Assembly: GCA_012064415.1 (NCBI GenBank)
Contig: SSNU01000071.1
Span: forward strand, 1 to 64,000
From: Gyrodactylus bullatarudis
Lineage: Eukaryota > Platyhelminthes > Monogenea > Gyrodactylidea > Gyrodactylidae
DNA length: 64,000 bases
Reading direction: 5' to 3'
A program made the position numbers and the translations under genes. The notes under the pieces were generated by a model. The model was given only the letters and a program-made list of their open reading frames with translations. It did not search any database and had not been told where the DNA came from. This document shows positions 1 to 10,200 of the stretch, in pieces. Each line of letters opens with the position of its first letter. Within the stretch, counting starts at the first letter, position 1.

Positions 1-110
1 GCACAAATAAATAATTTATTTTATATTACAATTATACTTAATTTCTTCACCACGAAAATAAAAAAATAAAAATTATTTAGAGAAGGAATTTAAAATTTCC
101 ACGATTTACT

Positions 111-165
111 AGTGATTCGTACGAATCTCTGCCCAATTCAGTGATTCGTACGAATCCCTGCTTTC
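111..165. repeat. Short direct repeat with 12-bp palindromes
   Basis: A unit of about 29 bp beginning AGTGATTCGTACGAATC occurs twice in tandem, the second copy partial. Each copy contains the perfect palindrome ATTCGTACGAAT (115-126 and 144-155). Function unknown; it may be a repeat terminus or a dimeric protein site. Confidence 0.6.
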
Positions 166-594
166 ACACAATTCACGGTAACAACTCGATTAATGTCAAA
201 AAGGATATCTTTTAAATTTCATTCGATCTTATTACAAAATAACCTAGATATTGAAGATCTAAGATAAAAATGGGGTTGAAAATTGCCCCATTTTCACGAG
301 ACTATTGATGGAACTGCTCATTGATTTCATGCATAAAAAATATATCTTGTTTTGGATTAACTATTTAGCTTCTACGGAAATTAATCTTATTATCTCTGAA
401 CATTGATAAGTTTAATAATTTCGATCAAAAAGAATCATGTATTAAGGAATTCTACTTCCTTCGGTAAAAGTTCAAATATCTATGGCATTCTTATGCCTGC
501 CTAGCAAAAATATAGCATGATAGCAAACTAAGATAGTTTGCGATATACTATCAAAAAATGTTCCAAAATCATTGAAAAAAACCAGTTTGATCAT

Positions 595-631
595 AGAGGT
601 CATATATGACCTCTGGTATCGAAAGGGTTAA
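595..631. repeat. 20-bp palindrome beside a TTAA-type transposon end
   Basis: A perfect 20-bp palindrome (595-614) is followed by GGTATCGAAAGGG and TTAA at 628-631. The CGAAAGGG-TTAA end matches the right ends of the other TTAA-flanked elements in this window. No matching left end was found, so this looks like a solo or truncated terminus of a piggyBac-type nonautonomous element. Confidence 0.45.
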
Positions 632-656
632 AGGGACACTACTGATGATGCTTTAA

Positions 657-736
657 CCCTAGAACGGAAAATTTTTTTTCTTATGGGGGTTTCAATACAA
701 ATCGGGTGAAAAATAACCCGAGATTCAGTTCTAGGG
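657..736. mobile_element. 80-bp TTAA-flanked MITE
   Basis: The element begins CCCTAGAAC and ends GTTCTAGGG, a 9-bp perfect inverted terminus. TTAA lies directly outside each end (653-656 and 737-740). A TTAA target duplication plus CCC/GGG termini is the hallmark of piggyBac-superfamily elements. At 80 bp it cannot encode anything and would need a transposase supplied in trans. Confidence 0.6.
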
Positions 737-1104
737 TTAAGAAATGGACATTTAGTATATTTTCTTCTAACTTTTGAATTTTGAACAATAGAGGTGAGAT
801 TTTTTAATAAAATTTCTTAGAACAAAATTTTCGAATTAAAGTCTTTTTCAGATCAGACTATATCAAATGTGATTTTTATATTTCCTAATCTTAAGTCAAT
901 CGTGCAAAATGATAGGTCAAAAAATATTCAAGTTCATTGTGATACCACATTCAGATTTTGATTTTAAAATTTCTTGTTAACATAATGCAATGTAAGTGTA
1001 AGATATTTTTTTGGTTGTGTGCCCATGTATTCTTATTAATAATCACAATGTAGAAATCACAGTGTTGAAGACCCGGGTTCGAATCTTGACTATGGTGTAC
1101 TATA

Positions 1105-1245
1105 CATCTGCCACCGTGAGTTGAATATTATTTGACTCTCTTGTGGAACTGATACTTCCTTATCCTAACTCTAACATCTAGGTTTGAAAAGACAATCTTC
1201 ATCAAGTTGGATTCAAATGGATAAAGTAATAACCAGTGACCACTC
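1105..1245 (+). repeat. Dispersed repeat, partial copy
   Basis: This stretch matches, in reverse complement, the element at 52960-53141. Both contain CTGCCACCGTGAGTTGAATA and a shared stretch around ACATCTAGGT, and both end with a form of TAATNACCAGTRACC. The copy here has lost its left inverted terminus. Just upstream (around 1072-1085) is GGGTTCGAATC, which resembles the B box of a tRNA promoter. Confidence 0.6.
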
Positions 1246-1331
1246 TTTGCTAGTAGGTTTAATGTCTAAGAAGAAAAACTAATTTTAAAAATAAAAATTG
1301 ATTCAGGTATGATTAAGATTAGAATTCTTAA

Positions 1332-1526
1332 CCCTTTCGGTGCCGAGACAATTTTTAAAACCAAAATTTAGCTATGAAGATACCAAGTTGTTTGGCCAAA
1401 AATATTACGAATGCAAGTTCACATTGTGGGCTTCAATTTAAACTTTAATTGATCCAGAAACCTATCAAACTGGCAGAGTTATGAAGGTTCAAAAAAATTG
1501 GAAAATGGACATCGGCACCGAAAGGG
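1332..1526. mobile_element. 195-bp TTAA-flanked MITE, piggyBac-type ends
   Basis: Left end CCCTTTCGGTGCCGA and right end TCGGCACCGAAAGGG are near-perfect inverted repeats, flanked by TTAA at 1328-1331 and 1527-1530. This is the classic structure of a nonautonomous piggyBac-superfamily element. An internal stretch (about 1372-1495) recurs in reverse orientation at 54377-54497, so at least two insertions of the family are present. Confidence 0.8.
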
Positions 1527-2368
1527 TTAATATACTGTATACTGTGTATTTGATCAGAATTTTTCCTTGATTTTTACTTTGTCATATTATTTGATAACCT
1601 TTTCGACATTATTTAGATCATTCATGAATTAAGAATATAAAAAATTGACATGATCGAAAATCATATTTTGATTTATAATGTCTTAGAAGCAAAGTGTTTC
1701 GGCAGTGATGATTTTATTTATTGTCCATATATTATGTTATATGGTTCTGTTTATTTTGAAATTGAACTCAGCTGGTTTCTCGTCTAGTATTTTAGAAAAT
1801 TTTCTTCCATTGAGTAATGACATATTGTTTAGTTATATTCCATGATCCATTTATCTGAAAAGAAAAAAATAAATCTAAAAATAAGAATTCAAAATTTTAA
1901 ATTCAAGAACTTGAAAATTCTGAGATCCATACCATAATCATCGCAAATGGAGAGTCTGCATTTTAGACAAAATACATGTATTCATTCAACTTCGATGTGA
2001 ATAGAAAAACAGTTTCTGATTTTTAAGTAATATATCCCTTACTCTAAAAGAATCAAGAGTGTAAAAACATCTAATTGGAAAAAATCACCAATGAAAATCC
2101 TTTCATTTCAATGTTTTATCCTTTCAGATTCAGGCATTTTAACCCAAGCCTTAAACTTGAATAACTTGCCAGTTAAATTAATCTTTGTTCAATAATATTT
2201 TCTTGAAATAAAATAAAAAAATTCAATTTGGACATTTTTAAAAATTCGAAACTAGGCCACATTTCTACTCATTCAAAATTTTATCGATTTCAAAAATTTA
2301 AAGTCATTCGACACTGTCATTTCTGATCATCAAATGAAAATAGAAATATTTGAGTTTCTCAGATTGTA

Positions 2369-2374
2369 TTTATT
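2369..2374 (-). terminator. Polyadenylation signal AATAAA
   Basis: On the minus strand an AATAAA hexamer lies about 36 nt downstream of the stop codon at 2410-2412 of the secreted Ig-domain gene. Spacing and sequence fit a cleavage/polyadenylation signal. Confidence 0.5.
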
Positions 2375-2409
2375 ATTGACTAAGAAATTTCTCGAACCAA
2401 GAGAGAGAT

Positions 2410-2744
2410 TTATAATTCTACTTCTATAAGATTTTTTTTCAATAACTCACTATTACTCTCTACTATGACTTGGGCATATTTATCAATTGAATCAAGTTTA
2501 CACCTGTATGTTCCTATATCAATCTCTTCGAATTCTTTCTTGAGATTACTCCTTTTTGTATTTCTCTTGTCAACTGTACTTAGGTTTGTCACATCCTTTA
2601 TAGACATATCTTTTTTTATAATATGCCATTTAATATCTTTTCCTGTTGCTTTATTATCGCCACGAATTGTGCATCTTAAATGCAATGTATCACCTGGCGA
2701 TTTTAATATGGGTGAAATTGGCCAGATAGTGACGTAATTAAAGT
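2410..2744 (-). CDS. Exon 4 of secreted Ig gene: last Ig domain and stop
   Basis: This exon starts after a TCTCAAG acceptor and carries one complete Ig domain. Its B-strand is GDTLHLRC, the C-strand Trp is in IKWH, and the F-strand is DIGTYRC. A short Lys/Glu-rich tail follows, then TAA at 2410-2412. It joins exon 3 across a 54-nt intron (2745-2798) with matching phase 1, forming an Asn codon. Confidence 0.8.
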
Positions 2745-4231
2745 CTTGAGAATAATCGGAATATTATTAGATTATTTATCGTTTTTTAATCGACTCACTT
2801 AATGAAATATGAACACTTAATGTTTCTTTGAAAGGACTATAGACTGTGACATTCAAGTAAATTTTTTTTAAATCGTGAGTTTTTGGAACTATCACTTTCT
2901 CTTCAAAGCCCAACGGATCTCCATTTTGATCATACCATAAATATTCTTTGCGTCCTGTATACTTTGGTTCGATAATGGAATAGAAAATTGAACCATACAT
3001 AACATTATGATTTCCAAAAATCCTTAATATCTTTATGGGAGAACCTAATAAAACAAGTAACATGAGGTTGGTAATTTTTAAGTTTGTCGACAGACTCTTT
3101 GTAAACTTTTGTCCAGATTTAGTTTCCACTTCGCATAGAAAGGGGCCTCTTTCTATCATTTCAGATTTCTGAATCAAAATGAATATTGATCAATAAATAT
3201 TAGTGAAATTAAAGCAAGTTGACATGAAGATGAGAACTTACTACTACAAAAACTCAATATTTTTCTCCAGATTGTGAGGATTGAATTTTTAAATGCAACG
3301 ATAAAACGAGCCTAAGAGCTGTTGGAATAAATGATAAAGCTTAAAATTTCTGAGATTTAAAGCAATTAGATACTGATATTTCGAATCAAGATTAGACAAA
3401 GAATTAGAGGTTAAGAGAAACACACGATTTTCAAGAATTTTTTTTAATTACGGGTCATTCCCCTTCGTGATAAATGAAATATTCAGATTGTTCGATTTTC
3501 CACTATGATGACGAATGTTTTGCAGCTTCTTAAGCTAAATTTGAAATCTTCGTCTAATATTTATCCGAAATATCAGTATAGAATTGCTTTTAATCTTCGA
3601 AATCGAGGAAAATTTTGAGATCAAAGGTTGAAAATGTGGGAGACTGAATCGATTTCGAAATTCGTAAAATGGCTTAATTTTGCCCAAATACAAATTTTTT
3701 CAGAAATACTTGGTATTCAGATTCCTTGTGCAGCCTGTTCATGAGTCAGAACCCCTAATAATTTATAAATTGTATTCTGATTGAGAAGTATTGAAAATGT
3801 GGACAAATTAGAAGGTTGATTATTTGCTTGTTCACTAATATTCCTCATGAATTGGAAATGAAAATTAATCATAATTTTAAAATATTAAGATGAACACTGT
3901 TCATTGAACAGTCTCATTCACATTGAAAAAAGAAATCAGCTCACCGTAATTTTTATTCCTTGTCCTGGATATGTGTTGTTTTTTTGTGTCAATCCACCTG
4001 TAACTAAGAACTTTATTTTCGTCGTCAAATTTGCACGTCATGCTATAGACCTCCTGTCCAAACGCATCAATATGAACTCGTTCACCTGAAATTAATGATT
4101 ATTGTGGCATACTCTCTTTATCTAAAGAATTATTAAAAAGAGAGTTAAATTATTTTCAAGTTACTTGCGTCTAGAGAGCGGAAGGATAAAGCTATAAAAA
4201 GGGACAGCAACACTATGGTCATTTTTATCAT
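2410..4231 (-). CDS. Small secreted immunoglobulin-domain protein (four exons, minus strand)
   Basis: The gene model has four exons: 4231-4165, 4085-3945, about 3152-2799 (or starting at 3168) and 2744-2410. It would encode about 298 residues. Residues 1-22 are a hydrophobic signal peptide. Ig domain 1 has C40, W53 and C76 (FLCEV). A middle domain from about residue 100 to 187 has Ig-like strands but no cysteine pair. The last Ig domain has C212 (LHLRC), W227 and C269 (GTYRC). No transmembrane segment is visible, so the product should be secreted; ligand and role are unknown. Joins 1-2 and 3-4 keep phase with canonical splice sites. The join between exons 2 and 3 is uncertain: the best CAG acceptor (3169-3170) is out of phase, so an ATAG acceptor at 3153-3154 is used or a small exon is missing. 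The gene is divergent from the potassium channel gene. A minus-strand TATA-like stretch sits about 30 nt upstream of the ATG. Confidence 0.7.
2799..3168 (-). CDS. Exon 3 of secreted Ig gene: end of Ig1 and a cysteine-poor domain
   Basis: The exon encodes the F/G strands of the first Ig domain (ERGPFLCEV), then a roughly 90-residue beta-rich domain with a Trp (YLWYDQNGD) but no cysteine pair. It ends at a GTGAGT donor (2793-2798 in plus coordinates). The 5' edge is ambiguous: the CAG acceptor at 3169-3170 gives phase 0, while exon 2 ends in phase 1. Starting at 3152 restores the frame but shortens the domain. Confidence 0.65.
3218..3720. repeat. Fold-back repeat family A inserted in intron
   Basis: It begins AGTTGACATGAAGATGAGAA followed by CTCAATATTTTTCTCC, the terminal signature of the most abundant repeat in this window. 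It then carries the family's internal motifs (a TTAGACAAAGAATT stretch and its partial inverse). The right terminus is not recognisable. It occupies most of the second intron of the minus-strand Ig gene. Confidence 0.6.
3945..4085 (-). CDS. Exon 2 of secreted Ig gene: start of Ig1
   Basis: It follows a TTTCAG acceptor and ends at a GTGAGC donor. It encodes 47 residues including the Ig B-strand Cys (YSMTCK) and C-strand Trp (YRWID). Phase 1 on entry makes a Ser codon with the last base of exon 1. Confidence 0.75.
4165..4231 (-). CDS. Exon 1 of secreted Ig gene: signal peptide
   Basis: The ATG at 4229-4231 opens a 22-codon exon with a Lys-containing N-terminus, a hydrophobic core (IVLLSLFIALSF) and a small-residue cleavage context (LDAS). 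It ends at a GTAACT donor. The intron to exon 2 is 79 nt and phases agree, which supports this as the true start. Confidence 0.75.
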
Positions 4232-5560
4232 TTTTCGATGATTATTTGATCAACTCCATATATATAAAGTTGAATAACCAATCGAAGAGAAAAGATAAAA
4301 AATACAGTAACGTTTCCCTCAGAATTTAACTAACATTTAAATTTCACTAAAAAAACCGAAAAATACTCAATGTAACAAGAATAAAGTTGTTACTTTCAAA
4401 ATTAACTATTCTTAAATATCTTCTAGAATGTATAGCTGTTCTTAATGAATCTGGATAAATTTCAAACAGAAAAAAATTAGAACAGAACTTCGAGAAATTA
4501 GGGAAAAAACGAGATTTTTGCAAAATTCGTATGTTTCCATATTCATCAAGAATAACCCTAGCTTGTTCTCAAGAATCTAGGTAGATAGAAAATTAACTAA
4601 ACTCAGTCATGTGTCTGAATGACAAAGATACTGGCCCCATTCAATATATTACATTTTTAAAAAGTATTTGGTCACTCGGATTTTTTAGTCAGTGAAATCC
4701 ATGCCTTTTGCAGAATATTTTTAAAGAGGGAAAAAGCACCGAACGTCTTCGAAAATATTTTAAGCGGTCAATGGGGAACTCATTGGGAGGATTTAGAAAA
4801 ATATTTGATTTGCAAAAATTTGAGAAATTCTCGGAATTATTTGAGAACCCCTCAAACATTTTTTATGTTTTTTTTCTAGAAAGAAGCGCGTCTAAGCATT
4901 AAAACTTTATATAAAATAATCAAAAATATCCTTTTAGTATTTTATTTTCTGATAAAATTTTTTATTTAATTTGAACTATTTGAAATATTCTCATTAATTT
5001 GAACTATTTGAAATATTCTCATTAATTTGAACTATTTGAAATATTCTCATTAATTTTAACAAGTTTTTTCTTCGTTGTACATAATTTGATTAAAATCGTC
5101 ATTATTCTTTTAGTTAATATTAATGGCGATGCATATACAGATTATAGAGTTAGAATAGAAAACTTCAAAACTTGAGAAATCATTAAATAATAATTGGAAG
5201 ATATCAGATCGGTTTTAATTTCAAGCAATATTTATGTGAAAGTTGTAGAAAAAGTACAATAAAAATCTATCATCTTGACATTGACCAATCAGAAACGTGC
5301 ATTCAAATCTTTCTTCCTATTTATTATTACAGGGAGAATAATCCTATTCACAGCTTTCCGGATATTTTTATTTCAAGAATGTTGGTGTAGCTATAATGGA
5401 ATTTACTTAATGTAGTGATTTCTTTATCATGAAACCAGAATCATCTATGAGAGAAATTACCATTAAAGACTCACTAAATATTTATTATACTTTGTTTAAT
5501 TGGAATCTGTGAATTTGTCATAGCATCATCTTTACATTGAAGTAAAAGTAAAGGATTAAC
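4232..5560. other. Divergent intergenic region between Ig gene and K2P gene
   Basis: Promoters of both flanking genes must lie here because they are transcribed away from each other. Apart from a three-copy 28-bp tandem repeat I see no gene. A possible 3' splice site (TTATTACAG at about 5330) could mark a 5' untranslated exon of the channel gene, but nothing confirms it. Confidence 0.5.
4967..5050. repeat. Tandem repeat, three exact 28-bp units
   Basis: The 28-bp unit, starting TAATTTGAACTATTTG and ending ATTCTCAT, is repeated three times without a visible mismatch (4967-4994, 4995-5022, 5023-5050). It is a small minisatellite in the shared upstream region and may vary in copy number between individuals. 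Confidence 0.9.
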
Positions 5561-7229
5561 ATGAGACGCAGCAATCTACATCATAATCAACAAAATTTAA
5601 ACAGATTTCAAAGGGGACGCTCAGAAGATCCGGATGATGTTCTAGCAGAACGTCGGCGAGACGTTATGAATAGTCAAAATTGGAAAAGTAATATTATGAG
5701 CTCGTCTGCCAAGTCTTTCATTCGAGAGCGTACCTGTTCCCCAACATTTGCCAGTCCACGATCTCATGATTCAGATTCAAGATCGAAAAGTTCTCATCCC
5801 AGCGATTCTCAAAGGGACAGCATTACTTCAAATAAAAGTCCAAACGGAGAATCAGTGATAAATCGACCTGTGAAACCATCTAGTGTTTTATTTTCACAAG
5901 AAACTTTAGCTCAAAATACAATAATAAGTCCGCCAGAAGAATATCAAAATACTTTATCAATTCCTTCAAATTTGAGTTCGTCAATACATTCCGAATCAAT
6001 TCCTGTCTTATCAAGTAATAATAATAGTAATGTCTCCTCAAATCAACCATCTCAGACGAATTTGGAAATTATTGAGCGTGAGAAAAAGTCGCTGTCTGCA
6101 AAGACAAGCTCAAAATCTAGCTCGCAGAGCTCTTCATTTACCACTTCGTCGTCGACAATTCATTCCCCAATGATTAAGCCCAATGTCGTATTAAATGATG
6201 TCCCGGAATCTTTGCCACTCAATTACGTTGAACAGCGCCATTTATCAGAGCCAAGAAAGGTGGAAAAAGATGAAATAGACTCTATTAATAAGTTGGATGT
6301 GCCAAGAAATAATTATCGATATAACAGGTCGCGTAGTATAATGCTAGAAGATAATAGTCCTGGTGAAACACATCGAGATAGTTTTGATGAAGAATCAGAT
6401 GAATCTCTTGAAGACGAAAAAGAAAATTATTCTCGTGTTCGAAAGATTACAACATTGATGAAGAATATTTTCAGTTTCTTATTTTCCCATATTGGTCTTT
6501 TGATAATGGTCGTTGGATATACTCTTTTGGGGGGTTATTTATTCTACTCGATTGAAAAGCAAACAGAAGTCGAAATAAAGACTCGTATGCGAGATTTTCA
6601 ACAGCTTGTCTTGAAAAACTTTTCTCTTATTTGGCGTAATTATCAATTGGAGTTTCTAAGGAATTTAAGCAACACATATGGAATGCGTCCAGAGAATATG
6701 CGTCGTAAAACGAATAAAACCATTAACATTGGCGAGCACAAGTTACCAAATGCTTTAGCATGGTATCTAGCTGGTTCTGGACGCCCAGAACATTTGCCAC
6801 CTCAAAATTTAAATGATACAAAACTTCCAAATCCCAGATTCTTCTGGGATTGGAGTTTAATGTACGCTCCAAAGTTGAATTCAACCTCATCTAATTCCCA
6901 CGGATGCTTTACATTCCCACTTGATGAATTTGATAATAAAACATTTGCAGAGAAGCTTGGAAATTATTCAGAAAAATTCAATACTTCCTACGTTGAAAGT
7001 TTTCCTAGTAATCTTATTATAACAGCGCCAAGTGAAAATGTGGTTCAAGTCATCTATCATTTTTCCGATTTGATCACTAAAAATTTCACTGATATTTTAA
7101 ATAATTATCTTACTGTTGTTGCGTCAACAATTGGCCAAGATGGCTGGAATGGTTCATATAAAGAGGAAGAGGAAATATGGACATTTAGCGCTGGGATATT
7201 ATTCGCCATGACAATTATTACAACAATTG
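5561..7229 (+). CDS. K2P exon 1: N-terminus, TM1, cap loop, pore helix 1
   Basis: This exon encodes 556 codons plus one base and ends ACAATT-G before GTGAGT, so the first filter Gly codon is split by intron 1. The Ser/Thr/Asn-rich N-terminal 300 residues look intrinsically disordered and offer many possible phosphorylation sites (RSRS-type basic/Ser motifs). Reading past the donor gives an artefactual extension that ends at 7270. Confidence 0.93.
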
Positions 7230-10200
7230 GTGAGTTTCCATGGTGTTTAATGAAAATTTTAACCTGTTGAGTTTGAAGATCTGTGAATATTCTCTTTTAA
7301 TTAGGGCCAAAATTTTGCATATTTTATATATCTCGAATTTTAACTCAGTTAATTTTAAAACTAATTCGGTTCAATATTTTACCGTTAATCTTGTTACTTT
7401 TGATAGTCTCAATACTACCTGGCAATTCAGTTAAAATTGTTACTCGGTTACAAGATTATCTGATAGTCTCAAGAATCCCATGGAATCTTCTTACTAGTAA
7501 CAAGCTTAACTGGTTTCCAGTAAATCTAAACTGCATAAAAATATATATTTTCAGAAGTTTTTTGTACATATATTTATTGCCCTACTTGGGAGAATCAGTT
7601 GTATTTTGTTAAAAATAATTTGAATCTCCACTGGTTCAGGATATATACAATTTGATTTTTATATAAATAGTGTGATATAATTGCTATTAGAAAATATGAA
7701 ATTCCTTTTTTTTAAAGTCTTTTGAGCATAAAAATAAAGACTCCTTCGATTCGTCAATTATTTTTCAGAGAAATTAAAAAAATCGTCATGTGGGATAATT
7801 CATGTTATTTGGGCAAAAATTTTATAAATTCCCAGTTATAAAATAGAATAATTGCCATTAAAACAAAATAATGGATTACAAAATAACATTCACTAAATGG
7901 TTATAAAAGAATATTGGAATTACAAACTTTTATCAGACGTGAAATCTTTTTCTTTTATACTAAAATCTTGTTGTATTCTTTTAAAACCGAATCAAGACAT
8001 GGATTTTGTTAAACAAGGTAATCTTTGAAAATTACTGTGTGTTACATGAATTTCTTTAGTTTCAAATCTTACAGTAAATTGGAATTTGAAACTTTTGTTC
8101 CATCAGAAAATTCACTCAGTAAAATTTTCATACTTTATTACACCTAAAATTCTCGATTTAACGTTTTATTTCGTCAGGTGTCTTGAATATATTTCTAATA
8201 CGTTTTAGATTTTACGATAAGTTAACCAAGAAATTACTGAAAAAGATAGTCTTGCTAGATTTAAATATCAATATTATTCTTATGGTAATATATAAACTTT
8301 TTCTAATTAGATGAAATTAACCGTAGGTAATGTACACAGCCATCTCTTGAAGATGAAAGTATAAATGTATCTCCTGGTCTAATTTCGTCTTCTATACATT
8401 TTATTTCTTTTATGCCAAGTAAAATAGACACTAATTGGATCTTTACCCGCTTCTGTACTGTGTGCATACGATGAGAATTGAAGAAAAATATTCCCTATGA
8501 GGTAAGGGTTTTATTTTCAACATTTTTTTCCCGAAACATTATACAAATAGAAAATTGGCAAGAGGAAAACAGGGGAAAGTTCTCTCATGAAATAAAACTG
8601 ACTGAAAATTTTTTAAAAAAGAAATCGAGAATTCTTGATGAATTCAAGATCTAGATAAGAAAGTACCATGTCTTGTGATTAACCATCGTTTTTTGTTGCT
8701 AATATTGTTTAATTAAACTGTTTTATCTGATATATATATTAGTGAAAGTAAATTTAATTGGATTATAACAAACCTTTTTCCAAAACGTCTTACAGGTGTT
8801 TTGGTACTTAAATAATCACGTACTTTCTTCAGACCTTTGTTCTAAAGCCTTGGAAACGAATATAACTTCCTTGATCCCTGAAAAAAATTTTTCATGACTA
8901 CATTGAATTGAATCATTTTTTGATCCAAAAATAGACTATTTTTGAAGCTTTAGCTGATAGAGTTCAGCTTATTGTAAAGTTGGTTGATATGAAGTTGGGA
9001 ATCTAGGATTCTTACAAAAATCTTGATTTTTTCATCAAGTTTTTTTAAAGATATTTTGGAATCCTACTCATGTCGCCCACTTTTACCAGGCGAAGAAAAA
9101 AAATAATTTTTATGAAAAATATGGTCATTTTTCAAATTCCCATTTGGATCCAAAATCCCATTTTTTCGAACTTTGAGCTGAAAATTTTTATTGCTTTGAA
9201 AGTAGGAGGCTGATCAAAAGAGTTTTATCAGGATCAAGATAAAGAGAGATTTTGAATTATCGAAATTTCATTGATTTTCAAGTAATGAAAATGAAAAAAA
9301 TCGAAATTCCGCTCCCTAACGATAATGAGGTTATGCATAAGATCAGATTCAGTTGTATTGATTTTCTTGTCTAATCTTGATCCTGAAAAAACTCTTTTGA
9401 TCAGCCTCCTACTTTCAAATCAATAAAATTTTTCAGCTCAAAGTTCGAAAAAATGGGATTTTGGATCCAAATGGGAATTTGAAAAATGACCATATTTTTC
9501 AAAAAAATAATGTTTTTCAGAATTTTTTTCTTCACCTGGTAAAAGTGGGCGAAAATTTCAAAATATCTCTAAAAAATTCGAATTCTTGATGAAAAATCAT
9601 AGATTCGCCAACTTCATATCATTTAGCTTTATCTTTGAATTTCACAGGTATGATTACTCGGTAAGAGTTATCTTACTTTATTTGAATTAGCACATGTTTG
9701 ACAAATAGAACTGGGTTTTTTGCGTATTCCAGAAGATTAATAGATTTTCTATCAAATGGGTGGTAAACGAAGTATTCTCTTAGTCTTAAATAATGAATTG
9801 ATAAAATGAAATGTCCCTTCAAAGAGACAATGGGACTTCAAGGGTTGAAATCGATAAAAAAATTGTCTTGAACCATGATCGAATCTGTAATCTATTGGTT
9901 TATTAAGATGTTTCAGCTAATTTCAAAATTATTGGGAAAAAGATGATTTTGATATCGTCCGGTAAAATTTTTGATCAACACAAACTAAATCCAAAATCTG
10001 TATTTTCTGTAATCACTGAAACCTACCCAAACGGATGAAGAGTTTCAGCCATCAACAGTTGGCGTTACTACTGAAATTTATTTTTTTAAGAATGATTTGT
10101 TTCAAGCATTCTTTCAGTACATTATAATTATTTTTGAAAAAACCCTACATTTTCAATATATAACTTAATCTTGTTTGGATGAACTAAGCCTAATAGACAA

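Larger units (their letters stand above)
1..2409. other. Intergenic, repeat remnants only
   Basis: I see no convincing exon on either strand here. The region holds a short direct repeat with palindromes near 111-165, a 20-bp palindrome next to a TTAA-type transposon end, two small TTAA-flanked elements and a fragment of another dispersed repeat; these are listed separately. The remainder is AT-rich sequence without recognisable content. The stretch around 2225-2345 resembles internal parts of the fold-back repeats found later in the window. Confidence 0.6.

Noticed and set aside
1040..1100. Possible tRNA gene (GGGTTCGAATC)
   Set aside because: No A box, acceptor stem or anticodon arm can be folded around the B-box-like sequence.
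4708..4902. 64-codon open frame upstream of the channel gene
   Set aside because: Composition follows the AT-rich background, there is no domain, and the surrounding sequence shows repeat-like words. Probably accidental.
7240..7612. Open frames just after K2P exon 1
   Set aside because: They begin inside intron 1 downstream of a strong GTGAGT donor. Read-through would end the protein within the first pore.
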